Assembly (NCBI RefSeq): GCF_013179505.1
Contig: NZ_JABMCX010000004.1
Location: forward strand, 1 to 40,267
DNA from: Paenarthrobacter sp. CM16
Lineage (GTDB): Bacteria > Actinomycetota > Actinomycetes > Actinomycetales > Micrococcaceae
DNA length: 40,267 bases
Reading direction: 5' to 3'
Within the stretch, counting starts at the first letter, position 1; each line of letters opens with the position of its first letter. The notes under the pieces are model-generated. The model was not told the origin of the DNA. It saw nothing but the letters and a program-made list of their open reading frames with translations, and did not search any database. Positions 14,777 to 23,190 of the stretch are shown here, piece after piece. Both the position numbers and the translations under genes were made by a program.

Positions 14777-17700
14777 CTAGCCGATCACCAGCAGCAAATC
14801 GCCGCCCTGGACCTGCTCCACCGAGGAAATAGCCAGGCGTGAGACCGTGCCTGCTACCGGGGTGGTGATGGATGCCTCCATCTTCATGGCCTCAATGGTG
14901 GCTACGGTATCTCCGGCGTTGACCACATCGCCGGCCTTGACCGTAACGGTCACAGCACCGGCGAACGGAGCCGCAACCTGGCCGGGCTGGGCTGGATCGG
15001 CCTTCTCTGCGGCCTTGACGTTGCTGACCACTGAACGGTCGCGGACAACCACCGGACGGGACTGGCCGTTGAGCGTACACATCACCGTGCGCATGCCCTT
15101 TTCATCGGCTTCGGACACAGCCTCAAGCTGGGCGATAAGGCGGACGCCCTTTTCCAGCTCGATCACATGCTCGGAGCCCTGCTGGAAACCGTACAGGTAG
15201 TCACGGGTATCCAGCACGGAGATGTTTCCGTAGGTCTCCACGCTCTTCAGGTAGTCCTTGGTGGGACCTGCGAAGAGCAACCGGTTCAGCGTATGCTGGC
15301 GCGTCTTGGAGTCGCCCTTGAGCGCAGCACTGTCCTCGGCACTGATATCAACGTCGCGGACCTTGACGCTGCGGCCCTGAAGGGCCTTGGTGCGGAAGGG
15401 CTCGGGCCAGCCTCCGGGAGGATCACCGAGTTCGCCGGAAAGGAATCCGATGACGGAATCGGGGATGTCGTAGTTCTGCGGGTTCTCGTTGAAGTCCGCA
15501 GGATCAGCGTTCAAGCCAACCAGGTGCAGGGCAAGGTCACCCACCACCTTCGAAGAAGGCGTCACTTTGACCAGCCGGCCCAGGATGCGGTCGGCTGCGG
15601 TGTACATATCTTCGATGGCTTCGAACTGCTCCCCCAATCCCAGCGCGATGGCCTGCTGGCGAAGGTTGGAGAGTTGGCCGCCTGGAATTTCATGCTGGTA
15701 GACCCGACCTGTGGGGCCCGGCAACCCGGACTCGAAGGGGGCGTACACGCGGCGGACGGCTTCCCAGTAAGGCTCCATGGCACCGACGTTGGCAAGGCTG
15801 AGGCCGGTGTCACGCGGGGTGTTGGCCAACGCTGCCACCAAAGCCGAAGCAGCAGGCTGGCTGGTGGTCCCGGCAAGCGATGCAGCTGCGACGTCAACGG
15901 CGTCCACACCTGCTTCGACGGCGGCCAAAAGGGTCGCAAGCTGCCCGCCGGCGGTGTCGTGCGTGTGGAGATGTACCGGCAGGTCAAAACGCTCGCGCAG
16001 CGCCGTTACCAGCTTGGTGGCGGCAGCAGGACGCAGGAGGCCTGCCATGTCCTTGATGGCGAGGATATGCGCACCGGCGTCGACGATCTTCCCTGCGAGG
16101 TTCAGGTAGTAATCGAGGGTGTACAGGTCCTCATTGGGATCAAGGAGGTTACCGGTGTAGCACAGGGCCACTTCTGCTACAGCGGTTCCAGTGGCACGCA
16201 CGGCCCGGATGGCAGGAGCCATCTGGTTCACGTCGTTGAGGGCGTCGAATATACGGAAGATGTCGATGCCCGTAGCTGCGGCTTCGTTGACGAAAGCCTC
16301 GGTTACTTCCTCAGGGTACGGCGTGTAGCCAACAGTGTTGCGGCCGCGGAGGAGCATCTGGAGGCAGGTGTTCGGAAGTGCCTGGCGGAGCGCCGCCAGA
16401 CGATCCCAAGGGTCCTCGCCGAGGAACCGCAAAGCGACGTCGTACGTGGCACCGCCCCAGGCTTCGACTGAAAGGAGTTCGGGCATCAGGGCAGTCACCG
16501 CCGGTCCGGCCGCAACAAGGTCGCGGGTGCGCACGCGGGTGGCCAGCAGCGACTGGTGGGCGTCACGGAAGGTGGTGTCCGTGACGGCCAATGCCTGCTG
16601 CTCGCGAAGTGCCTTGGCAAAGCCCTCAGGCCCCAGTTCCATCAGCTTCTGCCGCGATCCTGAGGTGGGAACAGGTCCCTCGATCACCGGCAACTTCCTG
16701 GCCGGGTCCGAGTGGACCGTGAGCTCACCGTTGGGCTTGTTTACTGTCACCTCGGCCAACCACGTCAGCAGCTTGGTGCCACGGTCGGCGGAAATATGCG
16801 ATTTCAGCAGCTCCGGACGCTTATCAATGAAGTCCGTGGCCACGTTGCCTGCGTTGAAGTCAGGATCAGCAAGAACAGCCTGCAGGAAGGGAATGTTGGT
16901 AGAGACGCCACGGATACGGAACTCGGCCAAGCCGCGGCGGGCACGGGCCACTGCTGCCGGGTAGTCCCTGCCACGGCACGTCAACTTGACCAGCATGGAG
17001 TCAAAGTGCGGGCTGATCTCGGCACCCGAGTAGACGGTACCGCCGTCGAGCCTCACACCGGCACCGCCGGCAGAGCGGTAGCCGGTGATCTTTCCTACGT
17101 CCGGACGGAACCCGTTGGCGGGGTCTTCTGTGGTGATGCGGCACTGCAGCGCGGCACCCTTGATGGAGACGGTCTCCTGGCTCAGGCCAAGGTCCGCCAG
17201 GGTCTCCCCCGAAGCGATGCGCATCTGCGCCTGCACCAGGTCCACGTCCGTGATTTCCTCGGTGACAGTGTGCTCCACCTGGATCCGGGGGTTCATTTCA
17301 ATGAACACATGCTGGCCGGCGCGCTCACCCTCGGTGTCCACCAGGAACTCGACGGTTCCCGCGTTGACGTAATTCAGGGCTTTGGCGAAAGCGACGGCAT
17401 CACGGTAGAGCGCCTGGCGGATGTTCTCATCCAGGTTCGGCGCCGGGGCAATCTCCACCACCTTCTGGTGGCGGCGCTGCAGGGAACAGTCACGCTCGAA
17501 GAGGTGCATGACGTTGCCCTCGGCGTCGGCAAGGATCTGCACTTCAATGTGGCGGGGACGCAAAACAGCCTGCTCAAGGAACATGGTGGGATCCCCGAAC
17601 GCTGCGTCTGCCTCGCGCATGGCGGACTGCAAGGCCTCAGGGAGGGCTTCACGAGTCTCCACACGGCGCATTCCGCGTCCACCACCACCGGCAACAGCCT

Positions 17701-18172
17701 TGGCGAAAATGGGGAACCCGATCTCGTCTGCTGCTGCGATGAGCTCGTCAAGGTCCTTGGACGGCTTGCTCGACTTCAAAACGGGCACGCCCGCCTTGCG
17801 GGCCGCTTCCAAAGCTGCAACCTTATTGCCTGCGAGTTCCAGCACCTCCGCCGGCGGGCCCACGAAGGTGATTCCCGCGGCTTTAGCCGCGCGGGCAAGG
17901 TCCGGGTTCTCCGAGAGAAAGCCATAACCGGGGTAGATGGCGTCAGCGCCGGCTTCCTTGGCAACGCGGACAACCTCCTCCACGTCCAGGTAGGCGCGGA
18001 CAGGATGGCCCACCTCGCCGATCAGGTAAGCTTCGTCGGCCTTCTGCCGGTGGATCGAGTTGCGGTCCTCGTGCGGAAAGACGGCTACGGTCTTGGCGCC
18101 CAGTTCATAACCAGCGCGAAACGCCCTGATCGCGATTTCGCCGCGATTGGCCACCAGAATTTTCGAAAACAT
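14777..18172 (-). CDS. pyc: Pyruvate carboxylase
   Basis: Biotin-dependent anaplerotic enzyme making oxaloacetate from pyruvate, bicarbonate and ATP. The 1131 residues have the full single-chain order: biotin carboxylase (FSKILVANRGEIAIRAFRA start, ATP-grasp AGGGGRGMR, EMNPRIQVEHTVTEE), carboxyltransferase (TTFRDAHQSLLATRVRT, FRIFDALNDVNQM, IKDMAGLLRP, HLHTHDTAGG), the PYC tetramerisation domain, and a C-terminal biotinyl domain with EAMKMEA (Lys1097). The length is normal, and no frame break is seen. The ATG at 18172 follows a GGAGAAG ribosome site. Upstream is a 300-base intergenic region shared with an orphan ParA gene; a CACAAA/TTTGTG palindrome lies about 70 bases before the start. It is monocistronic. 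Large open frames on the opposite strand here are shadows. Confidence 0.97.
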   Translation of the reverse strand: MFSKILVANRGEIAIRAFRAGYELGAKTVAVFPHEDRNSIHRQKADEAYLIGEVGHPVRAYLDVEEVVRVAKEAGADAIYPGYGFLSENPDLARAAKAAGITFVGPPAEVLELAGNKVAALEAARKAGVPVLKSSKPSKDLDELIAAADEIGFPIFAKAVAGGGGRGMRRVETREALPEALQSAMREADAAFGDPTMFLEQAVLRPRHIEVQILADAEGNVMHLFERDCSLQRRHQKVVEIAPAPNLDENIRQALYRDAVAFAKALNYVNAGTVEFLVDTEGERAGQHVFIEMNPRIQVEHTVTEEITDVDLVQAQMRIASGETLADLGLSQETVSIKGAALQCRITTEDPANGFRPDVGKITGYRSAGGAGVRLDGGTVYSGAEISPHFDSMLVKLTCRGRDYPAAVARARRGLAEFRIRGVSTNIPFLQAVLADPDFNAGNVATDFIDKRPELLKSHISADRGTKLLTWLAEVTVNKPNGELTVHSDPARKLPVIEGPVPTSGSRQKLMELGPEGFAKALREQQALAVTDTTFRDAHQSLLATRVRTRDLVAAGPAVTALMPELLSVEAWGGATYDVALRFLGEDPWDRLAALRQALPNTCLQMLLRGRNTVGYTPYPEEVTEAFVNEAAATGIDIFRIFDALNDVNQMAPAIRAVRATGTAVAEVALCYTGNLLDPNEDLYTLDYYLNLAGKIVDAGAHILAIKDMAGLLRPAAATKLVTALRERFDLPVHLHTHDTAGGQLATLLAAVEAGVDAVDVAAASLAGTTSQPAASALVAALANTPRDTGLSLANVGAMEPYWEAVRRVYAPFESGLPGPTGRVYQHEIPGGQLSNLRQQAIALGLGEQFEAIEDMYTAADRILGRLVKVTPSSKVVGDLALHLVGLNADPADFNENPQNYDIPDSVIGFLSGELGDPPGGWPEPFRTKALQGRSVKVRDVDISAEDSAALKGDSKTRQHTLNRLLFAGPTKDYLKSVETYGNISVLDTRDYLYGFQQGSEHVIELEKGVRLIAQLEAVSEADEKGMRTVMCTLNGQSRPVVVRDRSVVSNVKAAEKADPAQPGQVAAPFAGAVTVTVKAGDVVNAGDTVATIEAMKMEASITTPVAGTVSRLAISSVEQVQGGDLLLVIG

Positions 18173-18238
18173 ACTTCTCCTGCATCATTGCGGGTGGATC
18201 GGTCGGTGGTCACAGTGTGTAGTGCCGCCAGCATCAAA

Positions 18239-18252
18239 CACAAATCTTTGTG
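18239..18252. promoter_or_regulatory. Palindrome upstream of pyc
   Basis: CACAAA and TTTGTG arms with a two-base centre, 67-80 bases upstream of the pyc start. The size and position fit an operator for a carbon-metabolism regulator, but I cannot name one. Confidence 0.3.
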
Positions 18253-18319
18253 GCAACCATCACAATGGATTCGTCATGTGGGCTGTATATGCGTGCGCGC
18301 GATCCCGCTGCATGCTAAT

Positions 18320-18435
18320 GCCCGGCTTTGCCCGCGTTGCCCGGGCGCGTAGAAAGCGGGATTCGGCGGCGATGCACCATATGATGTTGAGGGGGCTTCG
18401 GCAAGCCCCGGCTCCGGCGCTTCCGGAGCCGAATC
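18320..18435 (+). other. Structured region upstream of orphan parA
   Basis: Several stems can form in order: GCCCGG/CCGGGC (18320-18325 with 18341-18346), an outer GATTC/GAATC (18360-18364 with 18431-18435), and inside it GGGGCTT/AAGCCCC (18392-18398 with 18403-18409) directly followed by GGCTCCGG/CCGGAGCC (18410-18417 with 18423-18430). It ends 40 bases before the ParA start and has no T tract, so it looks more like a folded 5' leader than a terminator. This region, with 18173-18319, is otherwise empty of genes. Confidence 0.4.
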
Positions 18436-18475
18436 AGCGCGATACGGCAACCGGCGTTAGGTTTTGGGTTTTCAA

Positions 18476-19285
18476 GTGCAAGTAGTCAGCATCAGCAGCC
18501 TCAAAGGTGGAGTGGGAAAGACGTCCGTGACCACCGGTCTGGCGTCCGCGGCCCTTGCCGCCGGCATCCCCACCCTGGTGGTGGACCTCGATCCCCATGC
18601 CGACGCAACCACGGCCCTGGGTGTTCAGCCCGGCGGGAAACTCGACATCGGCCGGATGTTGAAAAGCCCCCGCAAGGCCCGGCTCCAAGACAACGTGGCG
18701 GGCAGCAGTTGGGTATCCAACGGCTCCAGCGACGGAACCCTTGACGTCGCAGTGGGCTCGGCGTTCACCGGAATCTATGACCGCCCCGATCTGGGCCGCC
18801 GTGACCTGCGGAGGCTTTCTGGGGTACTGGCCGGCACCTCCGCCTATGAACTGGTCCTGGTGGACTGTCCGCCGTCCCTCAATGGGTTGACGCGCATGGC
18901 GTGGAGTGCCAGCGACCGTGTGGTGCTGGTGGCTGAGCCCGGACTGTTTTCCGTGGCCGGTACTGAACGCACCATGCGGGCCATCCAGCTCTTCCGGCAG
19001 GAGTTCGCTCCCCATCTGGCTCCCGCGGGCATCGTAGCCAATCGGGTAAGGACAGGGTCCGCCGAGCACACGTTCCGTTTGGCTGAAATGGAGTCCATGT
19101 TCGGTGAACTGCTGCTGACTCCACACATTCCCGAACAGGCCAACTGGCAGCAGATCCAAGGTGCAGCCCATTCCGTGCACCATTGGCCGGGAGATTCAGC
19201 CAAGAACTCCGCCAAACTGTTCGACGCCCTCCTGCAGAGTCTCCTGGCTGGACAACCTCCCCTGCGCGACCGCCGTCAGCGCTGA
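18476..19285 (+). CDS. Orphan ParA/MinD-family ATPase
   Basis: A 269-residue cytoplasmic P-loop ATPase with deviant Walker A motif SLKGGVGKTS (about 8-17), Walker A' VVDLDPHADATTALG, and Walker B LVLVDCPPSLNGLT. The rest matches the ParA fold. There is no ParB-like gene next to it, unlike classical segregation pairs, and the standard segregation ParA is encoded separately at 32455-33366. The GTG at 18476 gives the usual compact start (MQVVSISSLKGG); a TTG at 18464 is also in frame and a TAGGTT box precedes it. It may position a cellular cargo rather than DNA, but nothing in the sequence names that cargo. It is convergent with the MerR gene and separated from it by a terminator. Confidence 0.85.
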   Translation: MQVVSISSLKGGVGKTSVTTGLASAALAAGIPTLVVDLDPHADATTALGVQPGGKLDIGRMLKSPRKARLQDNVAGSSWVSNGSSDGTLDVAVGSAFTGIYDRPDLGRRDLRRLSGVLAGTSAYELVLVDCPPSLNGLTRMAWSASDRVVLVAEPGLFSVAGTERTMRAIQLFRQEFAPHLAPAGIVANRVRTGSAEHTFRLAEMESMFGELLLTPHIPEQANWQQIQGAAHSVHHWPGDSAKNSAKLFDALLQSLLAGQPPLRDRRQR

Positions 19286-19350
19286 CTGAGGCGCGAGGCC
19301 TGGGACAGCCGGGCTGAATACCGTCACACCTGAGGCATCCCTCACCACGA

Positions 19351-19385
19351 AAAAAGCCCCGTCCCATCAAGGGAGGAGGCTTTTT
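19351..19385. terminator. Bidirectional terminator between parA-like gene and MerR gene
   Basis: 15-base arms (19351-19365 and 19371-19385) pair with two mismatches, with A- and T-tracts at the ends. It serves both convergent genes. Confidence 0.8.
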
Positions 19386-19406
19386 CGCTTAAATATCCTG
19401 CGGTGC

Positions 19407-20000
19407 TTAGCCGATGCGCCGGGCTACCCGGCGCTTGCTTAGTTCGTCGTCCGGAAAGGACTGCTCCACGGCATGTTCGCTCGGAAGCGCGGCCAGGCTC
19501 CCCTCAACTTCCCGCCATACGCGTCCAACGGCGATGCCGAAGACGCCCTGTCCGCCCTGGACGAGGTCGATGACTTCGTCAGCCGAGGTACATTCATAGA
19601 CACTGGCGCCATCGCTCATGAGCGTTATCTGTGCAAGGTCCTCAACGCCCCGTTCGCGGAGGTGCTCCACTGCGGTTCGGATCTGCTGGAGGGAGACACC
19701 AGTATCAAGGAGCCTCTTGACCACTTTGAGAACCAGGATGTCGCGGAATCCATAGAGACGCTGCGACCCGGATCCGGCCGCGCCGCGCACAGCCGGCTCC
19801 ACGAGGCCCGTGCGAGCCCAGTAATCGAGTTGGCGGTACGTGATACCTGCGGCTTTGCATGCAGTGGGGCCGCGGTAGCCCGCGTCCTCGTCCAGCACGG
19901 GAAGGTCCTCTGTGAAGAGCAAACCTTGGGCGCCGGATGCGGGCGCAGCAATGCCGGTCGAGGCCTGCTTCAGCTCGCCTGCTTCGCCTTTCGGACTCAC
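19407..20000 (-). CDS. resR: MerR-family regulator, Rv1830/ResR (McdR) type
   Basis: A 197-residue transcription regulator. A disordered N-terminus (1-40) is followed by a MerR winged helix with YRGPTACKAAGITYRQLDYWARTGLVEPAVR and the wing RLYGFRDILVLKVVKRLLDTGVSLQQIRTAVEHL. The C-terminal part (GVFGIAVGRVWREVEGSLAALP) is that of the Rv1830 group, not a small-ligand domain. In mycobacteria Rv1830 controls cell growth and division genes and is linked to drug resilience. The GTG at 20000 is preceded by a perfect AAGGAGGT. The order resR-DUF151-ftsR-garA-gcvH is the same as Rv1830-Rv1829-Rv1828-Rv1827-Rv1826. It has its own 235-base upstream region with repeated ACACTG hexamers. Symbol is given by synteny and similarity as I recall it. 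Confidence 0.85.
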   Translation of the reverse strand: MSPKGEAGELKQASTGIAAPASGAQGLLFTEDLPVLDEDAGYRGPTACKAAGITYRQLDYWARTGLVEPAVRGAAGSGSQRLYGFRDILVLKVVKRLLDTGVSLQQIRTAVEHLRERGVEDLAQITLMSDGASVYECTSADEVIDLVQGGQGVFGIAVGRVWREVEGSLAALPSEHAVEQSFPDDELSKRRVARRIG

Positions 20001-20050
20001 GTGACCTCCTTGTTCTCAGTTCCCTTGGGGACGGTGCATACCCTGACACA

Positions 20051-20117
20051 ACACTGAAATGCAGCAGTGTAATTCCCACAAGTCCGCACCTTCCAGTGTG
20101 ACTTGCGCGGGCAGTGT
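20051..20117. repeat. Repeated CAGTGT/ACACTG hexamers upstream of resR
   Basis: ACACTG at 20051-20056 and CAGTGT at 20065-20070, 20094-20099 and 20112-20117. The first two form an inverted repeat with an 8-base spacer. On the minus strand two copies read TACACT, a possible -10 box for resR. This may be an autoregulatory site; that is inference. Confidence 0.4.
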
Positions 20118-20201
20118 ATGCAACGGGAACTTGATATCTTCGACGTTAGGCCCGTCCGGGGCCGAGGTCAAAGACCTTGGCCCCAATTTCCCATCGTGTC
20201 G

Positions 20202-20222
20202 AAACTTTCACCCTCAACTTTA
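20202..20222. promoter_or_regulatory. AACTTT direct repeat between DUF151 gene and resR
   Basis: AAACTTT (20202-20208) and CAACTTTA (20215-20222) are direct repeats 13 bases apart, close to the 3' end of the DUF151 gene and about 200 bases upstream of resR. MerR regulators often use AACTT-rich operators, so it is a candidate site for FtsR or ResR. Weak evidence. Confidence 0.3.
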
Positions 20223-20235
20223 GGCTTAGGGTCTC

Positions 20236-20739
20236 TCAGCCTTCGAAGTCTTCGGGTTCCACGTCGTCCAGGAACTCACGGAAACGGCGCATTTCCCGTT
20301 CTTCATCCACGCTGGGATCGGGCTCGGAATCCTCGCCCTCATCGTGTTCGGTAATCCGGACGCCGGCTTCCTCCATGACAGCGTCGGCGCACCAAATACG
20401 GCATTTGGCGCGGAGGGCCAGCGCCAGCGCGTCCGAAGCCCGCGAACTGACCACGGTGCCGTCGTCGAACTGCAGTTGTCCGTAAAAGATGTTGTCCTCA
20501 ACAGCCACGATGTTGACGCTGATGATGGTGTGCCCCAGGGATTCAACAACGTCCACCAGGAGGTCGTGCGTCATGGGGCGGGGCGGTACCACGCCTTGTT
20601 GGGCCAAAGCGATGGCGCTGGCTTCGGGGGTGCCGATCCAGATGGGCACGTGCCGCTCGCCATTGAGCTCCCGAAGAAGCACCAACGGCTGGTTGGACGG
20701 CAGTTCGATGCGGACGCCAACAATTTCGACTTCAATCAT
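20236..20739 (-). CDS. DUF151 bifunctional nuclease-family protein (Rv1829-like)
   Basis: A 167-residue cytoplasmic protein of the bifunctional nuclease/DUF151 family. Core features are the N-terminal MIEVEIVGVRIE strand, the PIWIGTPEASAIALA segment, RPMTHDLLVDVVESLG, and ASDALALALRAKCRIW near residue 100-118. The C-terminal tail after 125 is very acidic (EHDEGEDSEPDPSVDEEREM) and probably flexible. The biochemical role is not established for actinobacterial members; plant relatives have nuclease activity. Its ATG overlaps the stop of ftsR by one base (TGATG), so it is co-translated with that gene. It is always found between the two MerR genes in this actinobacterial cluster. Confidence 0.88.
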   Translation of the reverse strand: MIEVEIVGVRIELPSNQPLVLLRELNGERHVPIWIGTPEASAIALAQQGVVPPRPMTHDLLVDVVESLGHTIISVNIVAVEDNIFYGQLQFDDGTVVSSRASDALALALRAKCRIWCADAVMEEAGVRITEHDEGEDSEPDPSVDEEREMRRFREFLDDVEPEDFEG

Positions 20740-21461
20740 CAGCTGTCCATCCGGGAGATGCGGTCATGGACCAGTGCCCTGTGCAGGGTAAGGCAGAGTT
20801 CACTGATCTCACGGGCGGCTTCTGCTGCGCGGGCTTGGGATGCGGCGTCGCGGCGCGAGGTCAACGGCGCCACGGCCCGTTCCACCAGGCCAAACTCGCG
20901 TTCTGCAGCAGCTTGGAAAGGACGAAGGTGCCGCGGCTCCAGTCCGTGTCCCTCCAACTGAACGCAAGCACGCGCCACTTGGAGCGCGTGTTCATCAAAA
21001 CGTCCGCCGACGTGGCTGATCAGCCCGAAACTCAGGAGGGATTCCAGCAAGGGCACGCTGGCACCGGACTCGGAGCGCAACTGCTCCTCGGTCAGTGCCC
21101 TAGCCCTCCCTTGCACCTCGGCAGCCATCCCGGCCGAGACCGCTTTGGGAGCAACGGTTACGCCGGGTGGCAGGTTCTCCGGCCGCTCCCCGCGATCAAT
21201 GGCATCCAGATAGTCCTTGATGACCTTCAGCGGAAGGTACTGATCCCGCTGCAGTGCGAGCACAAAACGGAGCCGTTCGACGTCACTGTCCGAATATTGT
21301 CTGTAACCGGCAGCGGTCCGTTTGGGATTGATGAGCCCCTTTTCCTCCAGGAAACGGATCTTGGACGCAGTCATTCCGGGGAAGTCATCACTCAGCTGGG
21401 CGAGGACTTCCCCAATGTTAAGGACCTGTGGTCCACGGCGGTCAGGCTGGGCGATAGCCAA
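20739..21461 (-). CDS. ftsR: MerR-family cell-division regulator FtsR (Rv1828 type)
   Basis: A 240-residue MerR-type regulator. The winged helix includes LNIGEVLAQLSDDFPGMTASKIRFLEEKGLINPKRTAAGYRQYSDSDVERLRF (about residues 14-66), with a linker helix and a large C-terminal domain rich in Ala/Arg. In Corynebacterium glutamicum the homologue next to odhI (FtsR) activates ftsZ, and M. tuberculosis Rv1828 is the same type. The start is a TTG at 21461 with GGGG eight bases before it and 14 bases after the garA stop; no better start is in the frame. The gene order garA-ftsR-DUF151 is tight and suggests one transcript. Assignment is by family and neighbourhood. Confidence 0.88.
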   Translation of the reverse strand: MAIAQPDRRGPQVLNIGEVLAQLSDDFPGMTASKIRFLEEKGLINPKRTAAGYRQYSDSDVERLRFVLALQRDQYLPLKVIKDYLDAIDRGERPENLPPGVTVAPKAVSAGMAAEVQGRARALTEEQLRSESGASVPLLESLLSFGLISHVGGRFDEHALQVARACVQLEGHGLEPRHLRPFQAAAEREFGLVERAVAPLTSRRDAASQARAAEAAREISELCLTLHRALVHDRISRMDS

Positions 21462-21475
21462 AGGCAGGTACCCCG

Positions 21476-21952
21476 TCAGACTTGGCCTGCTGCGCGGACA
21501 GGGCTCATGTAGTAGGTCAACCGGAACTTGCCGATTTGTACCTCATTGCCGCTCTTCAGCTGCACACGGTCAACGCGGTCGTGGTTGACGTATGTTCCGT
21601 TGAGGCTGCCCATGTCCACCAGTTCGAATCCGGTGGCCGTCCGAAGGAACTGGACGTGCTTGCGGGACACCGTGACGTCATCAAGGAAGATGTCCGCGTC
21701 CGGGTGCCGTCCCGCGGTAGTGGTGTCCGCATCCAAGAGGAACCGCGCACCGGCATTGGGCCCGCTGTGCGCAATGAGCAACGCCGAGTTGGGCGGAAGT
21801 GCTTCCACGGATGCACGCTCTTCAGGGGCCAACTTGGGTGCGATGCTGGGCTCGTCCCACGTTGGCGTGATGCTGATCGAGGTGGTCTCCGACGTGGGCT
21901 GTTCCTCCGCGCCGTTCCCGACATTGGCTTGATTCTGTTCGCCGCCAACCAT
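21476..21952 (-). CDS. garA: FHA-domain metabolic regulator GarA/OdhI
   Basis: A 158-residue phospho-switch protein that in actinobacteria inhibits 2-oxoglutarate dehydrogenase and adjusts glutamate metabolism when unphosphorylated. The N-terminal phosphorylation motif ETTSIS (22-27) is intact; its threonines are the sites used by PknG and PknB-type kinases in relatives. The FHA domain spans about 58-148 with the phosphothreonine-binding residues in AGRHPDADI, SRKHV (96-100) and SLNGTYVN (116-123). The ATG at 21952 has GAGGAGG at an ideal distance. It lies 138 bases downstream of gcvH and just upstream of ftsR. The PASTA kinase at 4962-7022 is a possible kinase, but no direct link is visible. 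Confidence 0.95.
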   Translation of the reverse strand: MVGGEQNQANVGNGAEEQPTSETTSISITPTWDEPSIAPKLAPEERASVEALPPNSALLIAHSGPNAGARFLLDADTTTAGRHPDADIFLDDVTVSRKHVQFLRTATGFELVDMGSLNGTYVNHDRVDRVQLKSGNEVQIGKFRLTYYMSPVRAAGQV

Positions 21953-22090
21953 GGAATTTCCTCCTCATCTGCCGGCAGTTCCAAAACCTGCCAGCCACTT
22001 CCGCATCCCGGTACCGCCGGGCAAATCGGTTGCTGGCCCGTCGTCGCGCATTTCCCGCTCAGGAAATTCAGCCTGACGGGCCAGATAACT

Positions 22091-22477
22091 TTAGCCTACC
22101 TGTTGTTCGTACTCTGATGCACTGAGCAGGGAATCCACTGCATCCGCTTCTGCGAGTTTGACCTCAATGAGCCACCCTTCACCGTAGGGATCGGAGTTAA
22201 TCAGCGCAGGATCGGTGTCCAACGCGTCATTGCGATTAATGACCTCACCGCTCACCGGTGCATAAATGTCACTGACGCTCTTGGTGGACTCAACTTCCCC
22301 CACCACCTCGTTGCCGGTGACCTTTGTCCCGGGCTCGGGCATCTGGGCGTAGACAACGTCTCCCAGCGCGTCCTGCGCAAAGTCGGTAATACCAATCCGC
22401 ACCACGCCATCGGCGTCCGGAGCGGTAACCCATTCGTGCTCCGCGGTATAGGAAAGTTCTTCTGGAATATTGCTCAC
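22091..22477 (-). CDS. gcvH: Glycine cleavage system H protein
   Basis: Lipoyl carrier protein of the glycine cleavage complex, 128 residues, shuttling the aminomethyl group between the P, T and L proteins. It has the H-protein start SYTAEHEWV, IGITDFAQDALGDVVYAQMPEPG, and the lipoylation motif GEVESTKSVSD with Lys66. The GTG at 22477 is chosen because AAAGG precedes it and homologues begin with MSNIPEELSYT; the frame is open further up to 22612 without support. gcvP and gcvT are not in this window. It heads the gcvH-garA-ftsR group. Confidence 0.95.
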   Translation of the reverse strand: MSNIPEELSYTAEHEWVTAPDADGVVRIGITDFAQDALGDVVYAQMPEPGTKVTGNEVVGEVESTKSVSDIYAPVSGEVINRNDALDTDPALINSDPYGEGWLIEVKLAEADAVDSLLSASEYEQQVG

Positions 22478-22594
22478 GGGTGGCCTTTCATCGGGACAAT
22501 GACGAACCTCGACGGCGGCCTGTGCTGGTGGCCGCCGCTGAAAGTATAGGCACATTTCCCCTGTGCCCAAGGGGGTCTCTGCCATGATTGACCC

Positions 22595-23176
22595 ATGACT
22601 GAACAAGCACAAGTACCAGCTCGGAAAAAGCGCAATTGGGGCGCCAAATTAATCCTGATCCTGGTGGCATTGCTTGTCGCTGTGGCCGCCTTCTTTATTC
22701 TGGGGGCCATTCTCCCCCGCTGGTGGTCCGATGTCATTGCCGGGCAGATCAAGCGGGATCTTGGAGCCAGTGTCCTGGTGGGCATGTTCTATGGCTTTGT
22801 CTTCACTTTCATCCCCCTCCTTGTTGCCTGGCAAGCCACCCGGAAGGCGGTGGCCTGGCCGTGGAAGATCGTCATCCTCCTGGTGGCAGTTGCCCTCGCC
22901 ATCCCGAATCTGCTCACGGCCGGCATTGCCTTTGGAACCACGGAATCAGCTCACGCCGGGCAGCGGACTTTGAGTGTTGACGCAGGCTTCTTCACAACCT
23001 GGACCGCCATTTCCGCTGTTGCAGCGGTGGTCGTCTTCATCACGGTCACGGTTCTTTGGGCCTTGTGGCGCAGGCGGGGCAAGCAGATGAAAGCGTTGAA
23101 GCAGGCGGAGAACCAGCGCGTCAAGGCCGCGCAAACCACAGCATCGGAAACGCAGGGCCCCGTGCCGGGCGCTTAG
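22595..23176 (+). CDS. Four-helix membrane protein of unknown function
   Basis: A 193-residue hypothetical protein with four predicted membrane helices (about 18-40, 58-80, 88-111 and 130-155), short basic N- and C-terminal ends (KKRNWGAK; RRRGKQMKALKQAENQR), and a loop of about 18 residues between helices 3 and 4 (TESAHAGQRTLSVDAGF). I do not recognise the family. The ATG at 22595 has no ribosome site; a CATGAT box ends six bases before it, so a leaderless start is possible. It is divergent from gcvH and convergent with the MFS gene, separated from the latter by a terminator. Confidence 0.8.
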   Translation: MTEQAQVPARKKRNWGAKLILILVALLVAVAAFFILGAILPRWWSDVIAGQIKRDLGASVLVGMFYGFVFTFIPLLVAWQATRKAVAWPWKIVILLVAVALAIPNLLTAGIAFGTTESAHAGQRTLSVDAGFFTTWTAISAVAAVVVFITVTVLWALWRRRGKQMKALKQAENQRVKAAQTTASETQGPVPGA

Positions 23177-23190
23177 GCTCCTAAACGCGT

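Noticed and set aside
16712-18352. A long open frame (546 codons) on the plus strand opposite pyruvate carboxylase.
   Set aside because: It is the complement of a well-recognised gene, has no binding site or domain, and arises from high-GC codon bias; the same holds for 15167-16471.
22478-22612. An extended GcvH N-terminus up to 22612.
   Set aside because: The extension does not match the family, while the GTG at 22477 has a ribosome site and the usual H-protein start.
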